Positions 20,703 to 28,684 of a stretch of DNA of 32,656 nucleotides are shown here, in pieces. The notes under the pieces were generated by a model, which was not told the DNA's origin, ran no database searches, and was given only the letters and a program-made list of their open reading frames with translations. The translations under genes were made by a program, and so were the position numbers. The stretch covers positions 1-32,656 of the forward strand of contig CAZLWE010000035.1 of the NCBI GenBank assembly GCA_964562985.1, in the 5' to 3' direction. The DNA comes from SHLQ01 sp964562985. GTDB taxonomy: Bacteria; Actinomycetota; Acidimicrobiia; Acidimicrobiales; SHLQ01. Numbering within the stretch: the stretch's first letter is position 1; each line of letters begins with the position of its first letter.

Positions 20703-20734
20703 AAATCGCCGCAGCGTAACGCTGCGGCGATTTT
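20703..20734. terminator. Strong bidirectional intrinsic terminator
   Basis: A 14-bp perfect stem (20703-20716 with 20720-20733) and loop TAA; the GC core CGCCGCAGCG is flanked by AAA on the left and TTTT on the right, so it can work in both directions: for the RTX-CAP gene (+) and for tRNA-Pro (-). Confidence 0.9.
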
Positions 20735-20739
20735 CGTTG

Positions 20740-20814
20740 TCGGGGAGGGGAGATTCGAACTCCCGATCTCCTGTTCCCAAAACAGGCGCCTTAGCCAGAC
20801 TAGGCCACTCCCCG
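20740..20814 (-). tRNA. tRNA-Pro (anticodon TGG)
   Basis: Minus strand: acceptor CGGGGAG (from 20814) pairs with CTCCCCG, discriminator A at 20740. The anticodon arm CCTGT-TTTGGGA-ACAGG gives TGG; the T arm contains GGGAGTTCGAATCTCCC. CCA is not encoded. Transcription would end at the terminator 20703-20734. Confidence 0.94.
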
Positions 20815-20889
20815 GGCCGACCTGAATAGTAGCGGGAATTTGGCGATTTCGGTGCTCAGCAACCAAGGTTTGCTGACCGATAGGACTCT

Positions 20890-21417
20890 ATGTCAGAGCT
20901 TTCGGAGCTAGATCAGGCCTTTGCCGAGGTTGAGCAGCGACGCGCCGATGCTCACAGTCACCAAGAGGCCTCGCGAAACCTTTGGCTTGCTCACCACTGG
21001 CCGCACCGATACGAACGGTGCACGGTTATTGGTGGTCGACACGTGTGTCGACGCTGCCTCTGGTTCTACGCCACAGCGTTCGTGACGCTCGCGTTGGCGC
21101 CACTAGGGATTTCGCCGTGGCCCACGTCGTGGGATCTCGCGATGGTCTGGCTCCTTGCGCTTCCCGCGACAATCGACTTCGTCGGGGGCGAGCTTGGGTG
21201 GTGGCGCTACGACGCTCGCCGCCAGGTCATTGTCACCTTCATCCTCGGCCTCGCGGTTGGGCGTGGCTTCTACGCCGAGTTGTCCGACTCTGGTTCTTGG
21301 ACCTTCTGGGGCCCCGTGCTCGTCTACGGCACGCTCTGGTTCACCGTGGCTGTCGTGCAATGGACGCGAAAGCGCGGCCAATACCGCGAAGACCACGAAC
21401 ACTCACATGCGGCATAG
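20890..21417 (+). CDS. DUF2085-like small membrane protein
   Basis: A 175-aa protein. After a soluble 30-residue N-terminus come HHWPHRYERCTVIGGRHVCRRCLWFY (about 35-60), a His/Cys pattern like the metal-binding-looking start of DUF2085 membrane proteins, and then about four hydrophobic segments (FYATAFVTLALAPLGI, LAMVWLLALPATIDFV, VIVTFILGLAVGRGF, GPVLVYGTLWFTVAVV). It ends with a His-rich tail (EDHEHSHAA). Function unknown. ATG at 20890; it ends 6 bases before the converging carD stop. Confidence 0.8.
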   Translation: MSELSELDQAFAEVEQRRADAHSHQEASRNLWLAHHWPHRYERCTVIGGRHVCRRCLWFYATAFVTLALAPLGISPWPTSWDLAMVWLLALPATIDFVGGELGWWRYDARRQVIVTFILGLAVGRGFYAELSDSGSWTFWGPVLVYGTLWFTVAVVQWTRKRGQYREDHEHSHAA

Positions 21418-21423
21418 GCCGAT

Positions 21424-21900
21424 TTAGGTAAGGGCGCCTTCGACGCGTTCGGTCGCTTCGTCTTCGGAGATCTCCAGAGCGAAGCTCAGCTCGCTCACAA
21501 GAACGCCGCGCGCCTTCGTGAACAGTGACTTCTCGCCAGCGGAGAGTCCCTTGTCGGCTTCGCGGAGCGCGAGGTTTCGAACGACCTCGGCTACTTGGTA
21601 AACGTCGCCAGACTTGAGCTTCTCCTGGTGGTTCTTGAACCGGCGGCTCCAGTTAGGCGGTTCGCGAATGCCGCGCTTTTGGAGAACCTCGAAGAGGTCC
21701 TCGACGTCTTCGGTGCTGATTGGCCAGCGCATGCCGACCTCTTCGACGTTGTCGATGGGAACCGACAGGGTCATCTCGCCGTGAGCCATCTCGAGGACGA
21801 GATATTCCTTTTTCTCGCCGAAGGCAGTTCGCATCTCTTTCTTCATCACCACGGCTGCGCCATGGTGCGGATAAACGACGCGGTCACCAACATCAAACAT
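21424..21900 (-). CDS. carD: CarD family transcriptional regulator (RNA polymerase-binding)
   Basis: A 158-aa global regulator that binds the RNA polymerase beta subunit and stabilises open promoter complexes, essential in mycobacteria. The N-terminal Tudor-like RNAP-interaction domain starts MFDVGDRVVYPHHGAAVV and includes KKEYLVLEMAHGEMTLSVP; the C-terminal helical DNA-binding domain carries the hallmark NWSRRFKNHQEKLKSGDVYQ and VAEVVRNL ... KGLSAGEKSLFTKAR. Length and layout are normal. ATG at 21900. It is monocistronic, convergent with the DUF2085-like gene. Confidence 0.96.
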   Translation of the reverse strand: MFDVGDRVVYPHHGAAVVMKKEMRTAFGEKKEYLVLEMAHGEMTLSVPIDNVEEVGMRWPISTEDVEDLFEVLQKRGIREPPNWSRRFKNHQEKLKSGDVYQVAEVVRNLALREADKGLSAGEKSLFTKARGVLVSELSFALEISEDEATERVEGALT

Positions 21901-22028
21901 GTACTAAGACCTCTTGTGCAAAGACGTAGGGGCTGATATGGCCAGGATGCCAGGAGATTCCCACAATGCCAAAGCAGGGGAGGGGATTTATCACCGAATG
22001 TGGCGGCTTTCTCGCTTAGGTGGGTGGA

Positions 22029-23279
22029 TTAGCCCAGGCCGAGCGACGAACGGGTGCGCGCTGCGGAGTCGGCGAGCACCGCCGGGTCGAGTTCGACGCC
22101 AATCGCCGGTGGAGCGTCAGTGGGGATGATCTGCCAGGTATTGCGGTTGTCGACCCACGTGGGGTTGGCCACAACTTCGGACACGGCGAGTCGTCCGTTT
22201 TGGTCGCGTTCGACCACGAAGTCGAGCAATACGCCGTCCTGGCTATCGAGCGGGCACGCGCTCGGGCACTCGGGGATTCCTTGCGCCTGGTTCGATAGGA
22301 GGTTGCCCAATCCGTAGGCGATGTACTCGCCGTTTATCTCCACGACCTCCTGGGGTACGTGCGCGTGATGCCCGATGATCAAGTCGATGTCAGGCGAGGC
22401 CAGCAGTCGAGGGCCGAGATCGGCCTGGAACGAATCGATCTCGTTCTGGAACTCGGTCCCCCAATGCAGCGACACGATGGTGAACTCGCTCCCGAGGGCC
22501 CGTTGTTCGGCGGCGTCGGCGAGGATCAGTTGCTCGTCGATTTGGGCGACGCGGCCTTGTGGGACCTCGCCGGGCGCTCGACCATTCAGACCGAAGGTGT
22601 AACTGGTGTGCCCCACGATGTTGCCGAGCACATTGAACTGCCACTGCTGGGCTGCTTGCTCGGGGGTATTGGCGATACCGACGTGGGAGAGGCTGACCCG
22701 GCGGAGTTGCTCGACGGTTGAGATGACGCTGGCTTCTCCGGAATCCCACGAGTGGTTCGACGCCAGGGAACACGAGTCGAAACCGGCGCCGACGAGGGCA
22801 TCGGCGAGCTCCATAGGAGCCCGGAAGACCCCTTCGCTGAACGAAAGGTCGTCATTCGTGGAGGAGAGCGGCACTTCGAGGTGACAGATGGCGAAGTCTC
22901 GACTGGCGATCAGGTTCTGGACCGGCGCGAATAGGGGAGCGAAGTCGTAGGTGGTGTCACCGGTTTGTGCGGCCTCGGCGACGCGTTCGTGAATCAAGAT
23001 GTCGCCAGATGCCGAAATCGTGAACCGGTCGGCGGCGTTCGGGTCGGGGCTACCGGGAACGGCCGCACCGCCACCGTCGAAGGCCGGTTCGGCGTCACCC
23101 ATCGCCTCGCTTTGCACCGACGCCGCTTCGAGCGCATCGCTGTCGAGCGAAGATGCCGATGAGGCGGAACCACTTCCCCCGAAGGACAGAAAGAACGAGA
23201 GCCCGCCGAGCGCGAACAACCCGAGGGTCAACGCCCATACAAAGTTGTCGCCATTTCGCCCGGAGCGCGTTTCGGTCAT
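22029..23279 (-). CDS. CapA/PgsA-like metallophosphatase-fold protein (poly-gamma-glutamate type), membrane anchored
   Basis: A 416-aa protein with one N-terminal membrane helix (about 13-33) and an Ala/Ser-rich linker; the catalytic domain faces outside. CapA-family motifs are SASGDILIHERV (89-100), ICHLEVPLS, SLASNHSWDSG, SLHWGTEFQNE, IDLIIGHHAHVPQ and AYGLGNLLSNQ; the metal-binding Asp, Asn and His residues all seem present. CapA acts in poly-gamma-glutamate capsule export or anchoring, but many actinobacterial members have unknown roles. Its start (23279) overlaps the stop of the upstream amidohydrolase by ATGA, so the two are coupled. Confidence 0.92.
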   Translation of the reverse strand: MTETRSGRNGDNFVWALTLGLFALGGLSFFLSFGGSGSASSASSLDSDALEAASVQSEAMGDAEPAFDGGGAAVPGSPDPNAADRFTISASGDILIHERVAEAAQTGDTTYDFAPLFAPVQNLIASRDFAICHLEVPLSSTNDDLSFSEGVFRAPMELADALVGAGFDSCSLASNHSWDSGEASVISTVEQLRRVSLSHVGIANTPEQAAQQWQFNVLGNIVGHTSYTFGLNGRAPGEVPQGRVAQIDEQLILADAAEQRALGSEFTIVSLHWGTEFQNEIDSFQADLGPRLLASPDIDLIIGHHAHVPQEVVEINGEYIAYGLGNLLSNQAQGIPECPSACPLDSQDGVLLDFVVERDQNGRLAVSEVVANPTWVDNRNTWQIIPTDAPPAIGVELDPAVLADSAARTRSSLGLG

Positions 23280-24973
23280 GCGAAGTTAGAAGTTATCGCT
23301 ACTCCCGGGCTAACACCCGATACGTTCCCGTCGAGATTGCGGACCTCGGTGCCGTTCACATAGACGTACTGCACGCCGAGAGACTCCTGGGCAGGGTTCT
23401 CGATCGTGGATTGATCGATGATCGTCATGGCGTCGAACACGGTGATGTCTGCGTCGGCACCGATTTGTAGGCGTCCCTTGCGGGCCATCTGGTCGGAGCC
23501 GATGGCGGTGAGGTTGGCCGGTCGAATCGTGAGCATCGCCAACGCGTCGACGAGCGAAATGAGACCTCGGTTTCGAGAGAATTCGCCGATCGTGCGACAG
23601 AAAGCCCCGGTCGATCGCGGGTGGTTGTTGTGTGGGCGTTCCAGAATCGCGTCGGAGCCGATCATCATGAACGGTGCTTGCACGCCGAGTTCGAGGTCGG
23701 AACGAGGGATCGCGAAGGCCGCCGTGAGCGCATTCTGCGAGAGGGCGTCGTCGTAGGAGTTTTCGTTGAGGCGGACGTTGGTGCCCGCGACCTGGAGGTC
23801 GTCGAATGTTAGACCGTACTTTTCTTCCCACCCGACGAAGCGGCTGGTGCCGAGGTAGGTCGCCCAGAACTCGTAGGGGTACATGCACGAAGACATCGAC
23901 AAGCCGCCGTCGATGGCTGCGGAGAGCTCGCCGAGTGCCTCGGCCATGCGTGTCGTGCCGCCGGTCGAGTTCAGGTGTTCGACGTGGACGTGACAGCCCG
24001 TCGTGTCGGCCACGTCGATGAGCTCGCGAATCGCTTGGGCCTGGAGTGCTGTATTCGTGGTGTCGCTGAATCGAGCGTGGACACACAACGGGACGCTCAG
24101 TGACGCCGCCATGCGACCCATGTCGAGGAGTTCGTTCTCGCTCACTCCGGGCGCATATTCGGGCTGAGCGTGGATGCCGAGGTATCCAGCACGAACCTCG
24201 GTCTCCACGATTCGAGAGATTTCGGTGATGTCGGTCGTCGTCGCCGGTTCGTCAGGTACGAAGCCCACCTGCTGGCGAGCCCACGAGTTGTGTACTGCGC
24301 CGCCGAAATTGATGGGCACTCCGGTGAAGTTCCAGTCGGAGTAGAAGCGGTCGGCGGTGAAGCGCAGCCCGTGCATGCCGAGGTTCGTCGTGACACCGTC
24401 GGCGATCTTCCACCATTCGCCGTAGCCGTTTGGCTGGTAGCTCAAGATGTCGACGAAGCCGGGCGAGACGACGAGGCCGCTCACGTCGACCGTGCGGCCA
24501 GCGGCGATGGGTTGGTCGCTGATCTCCACGATGGTGGAGCCGATCATGGCGATGTTACCGATCCGATCAAATCCGGTCTCGGGGTCGATGATGCGACCGC
24601 CGGTCAGGACCACATCGGCTGTCTGTCCCGGCTGGAGGCGGGCGCTCGCATCGAGGACCGGTGCTTCGAAGGGCCCCGCCGGTTCAGGGGCGGCGGCGAA
24701 CTCGTCTGCCGGTGCCGTAGAAATCGGGTCAGCGGCGATGCTATCTGAGCTATCGGCAGGAGCGGCGGGGCGCGGGTTGGTCGTAATGACGGTGTTTGCC
24801 GTGTCGAGGTGGCGGATGCTCGCTGCGGACAGAATGCTGAAGCCCACGCCAAAGACCACCTTGCGACGGTCGATGATGTAGTTCATCGGTGCGCCAGGGT
24901 CAGGCGGGGTAGGACCAGGCTTGCGCTGCGGGGTAGGGCCCGGTTTGCGTCGCGCTGGTCTGTCCTCACTCAC
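23276..24973 (-). CDS. D-aminoacylase-like amidohydrolase with altered metal site, exported or membrane anchored
   Basis: A 565-aa amidohydrolase-superfamily protein. Start GTG 24973. A repeated Lys-Pro-Gly-Pro-Thr-Pro N-terminus precedes a twin-Arg hydrophobic segment (DRRKVVFGVGFSILSAASI, about 35-53), suggesting Tat export or an anchor. The domain starts ADVVLTGGRIIDPETGFDRIGNIAMIG in pieces, and a late AIGADADITVFD-type segment (LQIGADADITVFDA) closes the composite beta sandwich. The usual metal pair in PGFxDxHxH is absent: it reads SPGFVDILSYQPN (170-182). VHARFSD, VHVEHLNS and the GSDAILERPHNNHPRSTGAF region are kept. So it may use one metal or another reaction. Coupled to CapA; hydrolysis of a D-glutamyl compound is an inference. 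Confidence 0.86.
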   Translation of the reverse strand: MSEDRPARRKPGPTPQRKPGPTPPDPGAPMNYIIDRRKVVFGVGFSILSAASIRHLDTANTVITTNPRPAAPADSSDSIAADPISTAPADEFAAAPEPAGPFEAPVLDASARLQPGQTADVVLTGGRIIDPETGFDRIGNIAMIGSTIVEISDQPIAAGRTVDVSGLVVSPGFVDILSYQPNGYGEWWKIADGVTTNLGMHGLRFTADRFYSDWNFTGVPINFGGAVHNSWARQQVGFVPDEPATTTDITEISRIVETEVRAGYLGIHAQPEYAPGVSENELLDMGRMAASLSVPLCVHARFSDTTNTALQAQAIRELIDVADTTGCHVHVEHLNSTGGTTRMAEALGELSAAIDGGLSMSSCMYPYEFWATYLGTSRFVGWEEKYGLTFDDLQVAGTNVRLNENSYDDALSQNALTAAFAIPRSDLELGVQAPFMMIGSDAILERPHNNHPRSTGAFCRTIGEFSRNRGLISLVDALAMLTIRPANLTAIGSDQMARKGRLQIGADADITVFDAMTIIDQSTIENPAQESLGVQYVYVNGTEVRNLDGNVSGVSPGVAITSNFA

Positions 24974-24979
24974 GACGAC

Positions 24980-25007
24980 ATAATATCTCGCCTGGCTTAT
25001 TATCTCG
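24980..25007 (-). promoter_or_regulatory. Direct repeat and leaderless promoter of the amidohydrolase-CapA operon
   Basis: On the minus strand, CGAGATAATAA (25007-24997) is repeated as CGAGATATTAT (24990-24980), 17 bases apart (9 of 11 match). The second copy contains TATTAT (24985-24980), a good -10 only 6 bases before the GTG start at 24973, so transcription would begin at or near the start codon. Confidence 0.5.
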
Positions 25008-25038
25008 ACCCGCTCTTACCAGTCATTTACAGACAGCA

Positions 25039-25449
25039 CTAGACGCCATCCGCGTTGAATAGTTCGGCGCAGGCGGTTGCGAGGAAGCCTTCCTTTCGAC
25101 GGAGGTGGCGCCGCTGCCCGCCGGGGGAGTCGAGACGGGCCGTGGATCGTCCTTCTGAGTCGCGCGCGTAGGCGAGGATTCCGTTGAATGCACTGGTTTC
25201 GAGATCCTGACTTTGGGCATGGATGACATCGAGGATCAGCACGACGATCGACCAGCCCGAGTCGGCGCGTAGACCAATGAGGTCGGCAACGGGGTCGACG
25301 GGGTCCAGCTCGACCGGGTGAAAGCTGACCAGATCGCTACCGAACTCAACCCCGATAAGGAGTGGGGCGAGCCCGTCGAAGGTGTCGAGGCACCATTCGG
25401 TGAGCGGGCCGAGCAATGAAGAGGTCGCAGGAAACGGAATCGGGGACAT
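25039..25449 (-). CDS. Hypothetical protein, 136 aa
   Basis: No family recognised. The protein reads as a soluble mixed fold: LTEWCLDTFDGLAPLLIGVE, VADLIGLRADSGWSIVVLIL, then an Arg-rich DSPGGQRRHLRRKEGFLATA near the end. No signal peptide, no membrane helix. ATG at 25449 with AAGGCAG upstream. It lies between the amidohydrolase promoter and the PhoD gene, all on the minus strand, with a 76-base gap to PhoD. Confidence 0.65.
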   Translation of the reverse strand: MSPIPFPATSSLLGPLTEWCLDTFDGLAPLLIGVEFGSDLVSFHPVELDPVDPVADLIGLRADSGWSIVVLILDVIHAQSQDLETSAFNGILAYARDSEGRSTARLDSPGGQRRHLRRKEGFLATACAELFNADGV

Positions 25450-25525
25450 GGCTGCCTTACAGGAGATGGTGGAAGGCAGCGATCTGCGAGACGCCCGAGG
25501 ACGTGGTGGTCAGTATTGCCAAGCC

Positions 25526-27205
25526 CTATGACACGACGTAGTTCAGCGAGCCGAGTTCTTCGCCGGTCCAGAGGTGGGCTGTCAGGGTGACGTCGATGGA
25601 TGGGCCCCCATCGTCGAGAACCCGAATCGTGCCGAACTGGCCCGCATTGGTGAACACGCCGTGGGAGAAGGTCTCGCCGAGTTGACGTCCGGGGCGGTCC
25701 AGGGGTGCAGCGTGGATGAGGGGGAAGCCTGGAGATCCGTCATCTGCGTACGCAGTGTTTGAGCCGTCGTCGATCGCGGCGGTGTGCCAGTCGCCGGAGA
25801 TCATGACGAGGTTGGTGATGTTGGCCTCTGCGATCGCGTTGGCGATTCGGGTTCGCTCGTCTGCGAAGCCGCCCCACTGATCGGTGCCTGGGCTGACAGC
25901 GACATTCCAAGGCGCCGGGTTCGCCCACACGACCAGGGCATGAGTCTCGCTGGCGGAACGAAGTTCCTCGATCAGCCAAGCTTCCTGGGCAGCGCCAAGC
26001 ATCGTGTCTGCGGTGCGGTGCGAGCGAGTGTCGCAGGTGACGATTCGAACGCGGCCCACGCTGAAGGCCTGGTTGATCGGAGTCGCCGGGTCGGGGTCGA
26101 CCGCCCAGTGAGGGACCGCTTGGCGGTACGCGATCGATACGGCGTCTCGCGATGGGCTGGTTGCGTTCGAGTCGTTGTCGCCGAAGTCGTGGTCGTCCCA
26201 CACCCATGCGCTCGGCACGCTGCTGTAGAGCGCCGACTGGGCGGGCGTGGAGAGCGACCGGCCGAGGACCGCGATGTGGTCGTCGGGGTCGGTCGAGACG
26301 AGGTTGCCGTAGTGCAGGTCGCCGAGTTGCACAAACAGGTCGGGCTCGGTGGCCCGAATCGCATCGAAGACGGCGCCGTTGGAGCCCGTGCGTGCACACG
26401 AGGCGAAGGCGATCGTGATGTCGGCGGCGCCTTCGGGGTGTGTGTGGAACTGGTGGATTGCTTCGTCGACTTCTCGCAGCAGGCCGCCGTTCGGGGCCGC
26501 GTCGGCTATCGCGAGCGAAGTCACGCTGTATCGATTCGCCCTGCCCGGTTGCAGGCCGCTGAGCTCGAAGCGGGCGATCCCCGAACCATCGACCTCAGCG
26601 AGCGCCGTTCCCAGATCGTCTTCATTCCAGTAGCTCAGTCGGTGTGTTCCGAGACCTAGCCCTCCGGCAGTGATCGTTGCCGCCGTCGGTCCGACCGCGC
26701 CCACCCATAGCCATGAGGCGATCGAGTTCAGAGCGTCGGCGTCGGATTCGGGGTGCGTGGCGGTGAACTCGCCGCGCCACGGGCGCAACGCCGCGAACCA
26801 GACGATCGCTGCGCCAACGGCGATCGACGCGATCGCCGAGCGCCGTCCTGCGGGATCGACTTTCTTTGGACCGTCGGGTGCGATCAATCGAACAGCGGGG
26901 ACGATGAGCGTAAACGGAAGAATCCATGCGAGCGGAGCGAACTCCCACACGGTGATGAAGGTCGATGTGAGTGCAGCAGCACCAATGATGATCCCGCCGA
27001 CGCGGCGCAGGCCGAGCGATAGAACGGCGCCCACAGCCGCGAGGATGGCGATCGTCGTGAATCCCGGGGAGCTCAGGCCCGGCCCAAGCCCAGCGCCAGA
27101 GGTGCGCTGTGGCAGGTCGATGAGTCGAGGGATAAGCGCGTGGATGCCCGCTCCGACCAGTGCTGCCACGCTCGGCACAAGACGCTTCCTGCCATCTGAA
27201 ACCAT
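25526..27205 (-). CDS. Membrane-anchored PhoD-like alkaline phosphatase/phosphodiesterase
   Basis: A 559-aa protein. Residues about 10-145 hold four or five hydrophobic segments, then a small beta-rich domain (about 165-250), then the PhoD metallophosphatase: FASCARTG (267-274), QLGDLHYGN (293-301), WVWDDHDFGDND (334-345) and MISGDWHTA (468-476), which carry the Fe/Ca ligands. PhoD enzymes free phosphate from phosphodiesters outside the cell, usually under phosphate starvation. The multi-span N-terminus in place of the usual Tat signal is unusual and would hold the catalytic domain at the outer face. ATG at 27205. No Pho box was looked for successfully. Confidence 0.9.
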   Translation of the reverse strand: MVSDGRKRLVPSVAALVGAGIHALIPRLIDLPQRTSGAGLGPGLSSPGFTTIAILAAVGAVLSLGLRRVGGIIIGAAALTSTFITVWEFAPLAWILPFTLIVPAVRLIAPDGPKKVDPAGRRSAIASIAVGAAIVWFAALRPWRGEFTATHPESDADALNSIASWLWVGAVGPTAATITAGGLGLGTHRLSYWNEDDLGTALAEVDGSGIARFELSGLQPGRANRYSVTSLAIADAAPNGGLLREVDEAIHQFHTHPEGAADITIAFASCARTGSNGAVFDAIRATEPDLFVQLGDLHYGNLVSTDPDDHIAVLGRSLSTPAQSALYSSVPSAWVWDDHDFGDNDSNATSPSRDAVSIAYRQAVPHWAVDPDPATPINQAFSVGRVRIVTCDTRSHRTADTMLGAAQEAWLIEELRSASETHALVVWANPAPWNVAVSPGTDQWGGFADERTRIANAIAEANITNLVMISGDWHTAAIDDGSNTAYADDGSPGFPLIHAAPLDRPGRQLGETFSHGVFTNAGQFGTIRVLDDGGPSIDVTLTAHLWTGEELGSLNYVVS

Positions 27206-27303
27206 CCGCCATGTTCTACACCCAGTTCACCCGACCACTCCGCCCTCGAACAGATTTGGGAACGGTCAGCATGACTATTTCATGCCCACCGTTCCTAGAT
27301 TCC

Positions 27304-27905
27304 TCAGCCGTTGGCGAGTTCGAAGGCCCGGTCCGGGACGAACTGGCCAGCGCCAGCGATGCAACCGTCGGCTTCGCCAGGGACCTTGACCCAGAGGAAA
27401 GCGTCGACGTTGGAGGCACCGGTTTGCAGGGTCGATCAAGCGGTTGGCCATGTCGGCGGGGGCAACCCAGTTCGAGTGGCCAGCATCGAGGTATACGCTG
27501 CAGTTCGCGCAAGTGCTCTTGATTGTGGCGACGGCATCTGCCAACGCGTCGTTGCGATCGCTGCCAGCGCATCCGTTGAGGGCGAGGGCATCGGGTTCGA
27601 GAATGATGATCGCGCCGCTGTTTCCGAGATCGGATGCGAATGCGGAGATCCAGGCGTCGTATTGGGCGAAGTTCGCAGCGCCACCCGAGCTGTGCTCACT
27701 GGGCTGCGGAGTTGGTCGGGTCGACGAAGAGTCGTTGGCCTGCGACCTGCTGAACGGGCGGCACGGTGTTTCGCGGCGCAGTGCTTCTCGGTGCAGCGGT
27801 ATCCGCCGGGGTCTCGGCTGGGTCCGCGTCGACGTTCTCGACCGACGGGATGGCGACCGGTGGGTCGTCGGACTCGGCGGCGGGTGAGTCCTCTTTACAT
27901 AATGT
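27304..27905 (-). pseudogene. Decayed GH6 family cellulase/cellobiohydrolase
   Basis: Pieces of one GH6 glycosidase lie in order on the minus strand but in different frames. First comes a Pro/Ala-rich linker and TVPPVQQVAGQRLFVDPTNS (27790-27705). Then, shifted, SSGGAANFAQYDAWISAF, SGAIIILEPDALALNGC and CSVYLDAGHSNWVAPADMAN down to RLID (about 27450). Then, shifted again, SNVDAFLWVKVPGEADGC and AGQFVPDRAFELANG to a TGA at 27304. Two frameshifts and the loss of the segments normally found between FVDPTN and SSGGA and between RLI and VDAFLW show it is dead. No signal peptide start was found upstream. Confidence 0.8.
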
Positions 27906-27929
27906 GTGATTCCGGCAGGTGAGTCTTAG

Positions 27930-28424
27930 CTACCCGACGCTATGAAGCATTGACTCAACGAAGAACTTGGTGCTCTCTTCTCGCCCCATACCGAGTAACT
28001 TGACAGTCTTGCCGATCGGGAAAGACATCCCGTCTGGCCTTGCTAGAACACCAAGCGTTGAGAGTTGTTTGCCAGTACCATTCGTTGCTGCGTTGATCGA
28101 CGCTTCAGCATTGTCGTATTGCAACCAGTACATCTCGTTGGGGGAAGAACGTCTTAGGACTTCACCGACGTAGGCACCCGAACGAAGGGCTGCACGGAAA
28201 ACGTCTTCGTCACTCCCGGGTGATTGATAGAACGCTTCGAGATAGTCGTCCACAGCCGAAAGACTGTCGACCGAGTAGTCCAGTTCGCCACAGCGAAGGC
28301 GCGATCCAAGGTGCAGCTCACTGATGATCTCATCGTTAACAAAGAGATCCGCTAGCTCCATAAAGACTTGATTATCAGGATGATTGTCCATGTCATGCCC
28401 ATCGACACACTCCTCGAAGGACAT
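27930..28424 (-). CDS. Hypothetical protein, 164 aa
   Basis: No family recognised. From ATG 28424 it reads MSFEECVDGHDMDNHPDNQV and on to LDYSVDSLSAVDDYLEAFYQ, SGAYVGEVLRRSSPNEMYWL and a C-terminal REESTKFFVESMLHS. The pattern SLSAVDDYLE ... GAYVGEVLRR is reminiscent of small immunity-type or DUF proteins found beside toxins, but this is only a resemblance. A longer frame to 28640 exists; its extra part lies antisense to a DUF4272 remnant and is not protein-like, so I take the shorter start. Base use is less GC-rich than the neighbours, suggesting transfer. Confidence 0.6.
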   Translation of the reverse strand: MSFEECVDGHDMDNHPDNQVFMELADLFVNDEIISELHLGSRLRCGELDYSVDSLSAVDDYLEAFYQSPGSDEDVFRAALRSGAYVGEVLRRSSPNEMYWLQYDNAEASINAATNGTGKQLSTLGVLARPDGMSFPIGKTVKLLGMGREESTKFFVESMLHSVG

Positions 28425-28449
28425 AAGTTCGAGATTGCAGGCAGCTTTA

Positions 28450-28620
28450 CGCAATGCAGCTTTTCGGCGGTTCGTCGAGCCACACGCTCGGAAACTCGGG
28501 GTCAAACCTCGCTTAGCGTCAGAGCTCAACGCCGGGGTTGTGCAGGAGCGCCACCACGCGTTGAACTGGCTCATTTCGTACATGGACCAAGCCTGGGACA
28601 ACGTGCAGACCGACACCTGA
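28450..28620 (+). pseudogene. C-terminal remnant of a DUF4272 protein
   Basis: The frame ends LASELNAGVVQERHHALNWL, ISYMDQAWDNVQTDT-stop. This closely resembles the end of DUF4272 proteins (ERHxALNWLxxYxxxxWDxVxTDT). Nothing upstream in any + frame continues the domain, and the upstream region is taken by a gene on the other strand. So it is probably a broken fragment; function of the family is unknown. The left boundary is approximate. Confidence 0.45.
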
Positions 28621-28684
28621 TACCGGAGTTCGCTCGCCAAGACACCGGTTTGCCCGGTGATGCTAGACCCGGATAGAAGAGCGT

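Noticed and set aside
17634..20814. tRNA cluster as a possible integration hotspot with att sites
   Set aside because: No integrase, no repeated tRNA 3' end and no phage genes are seen nearby.
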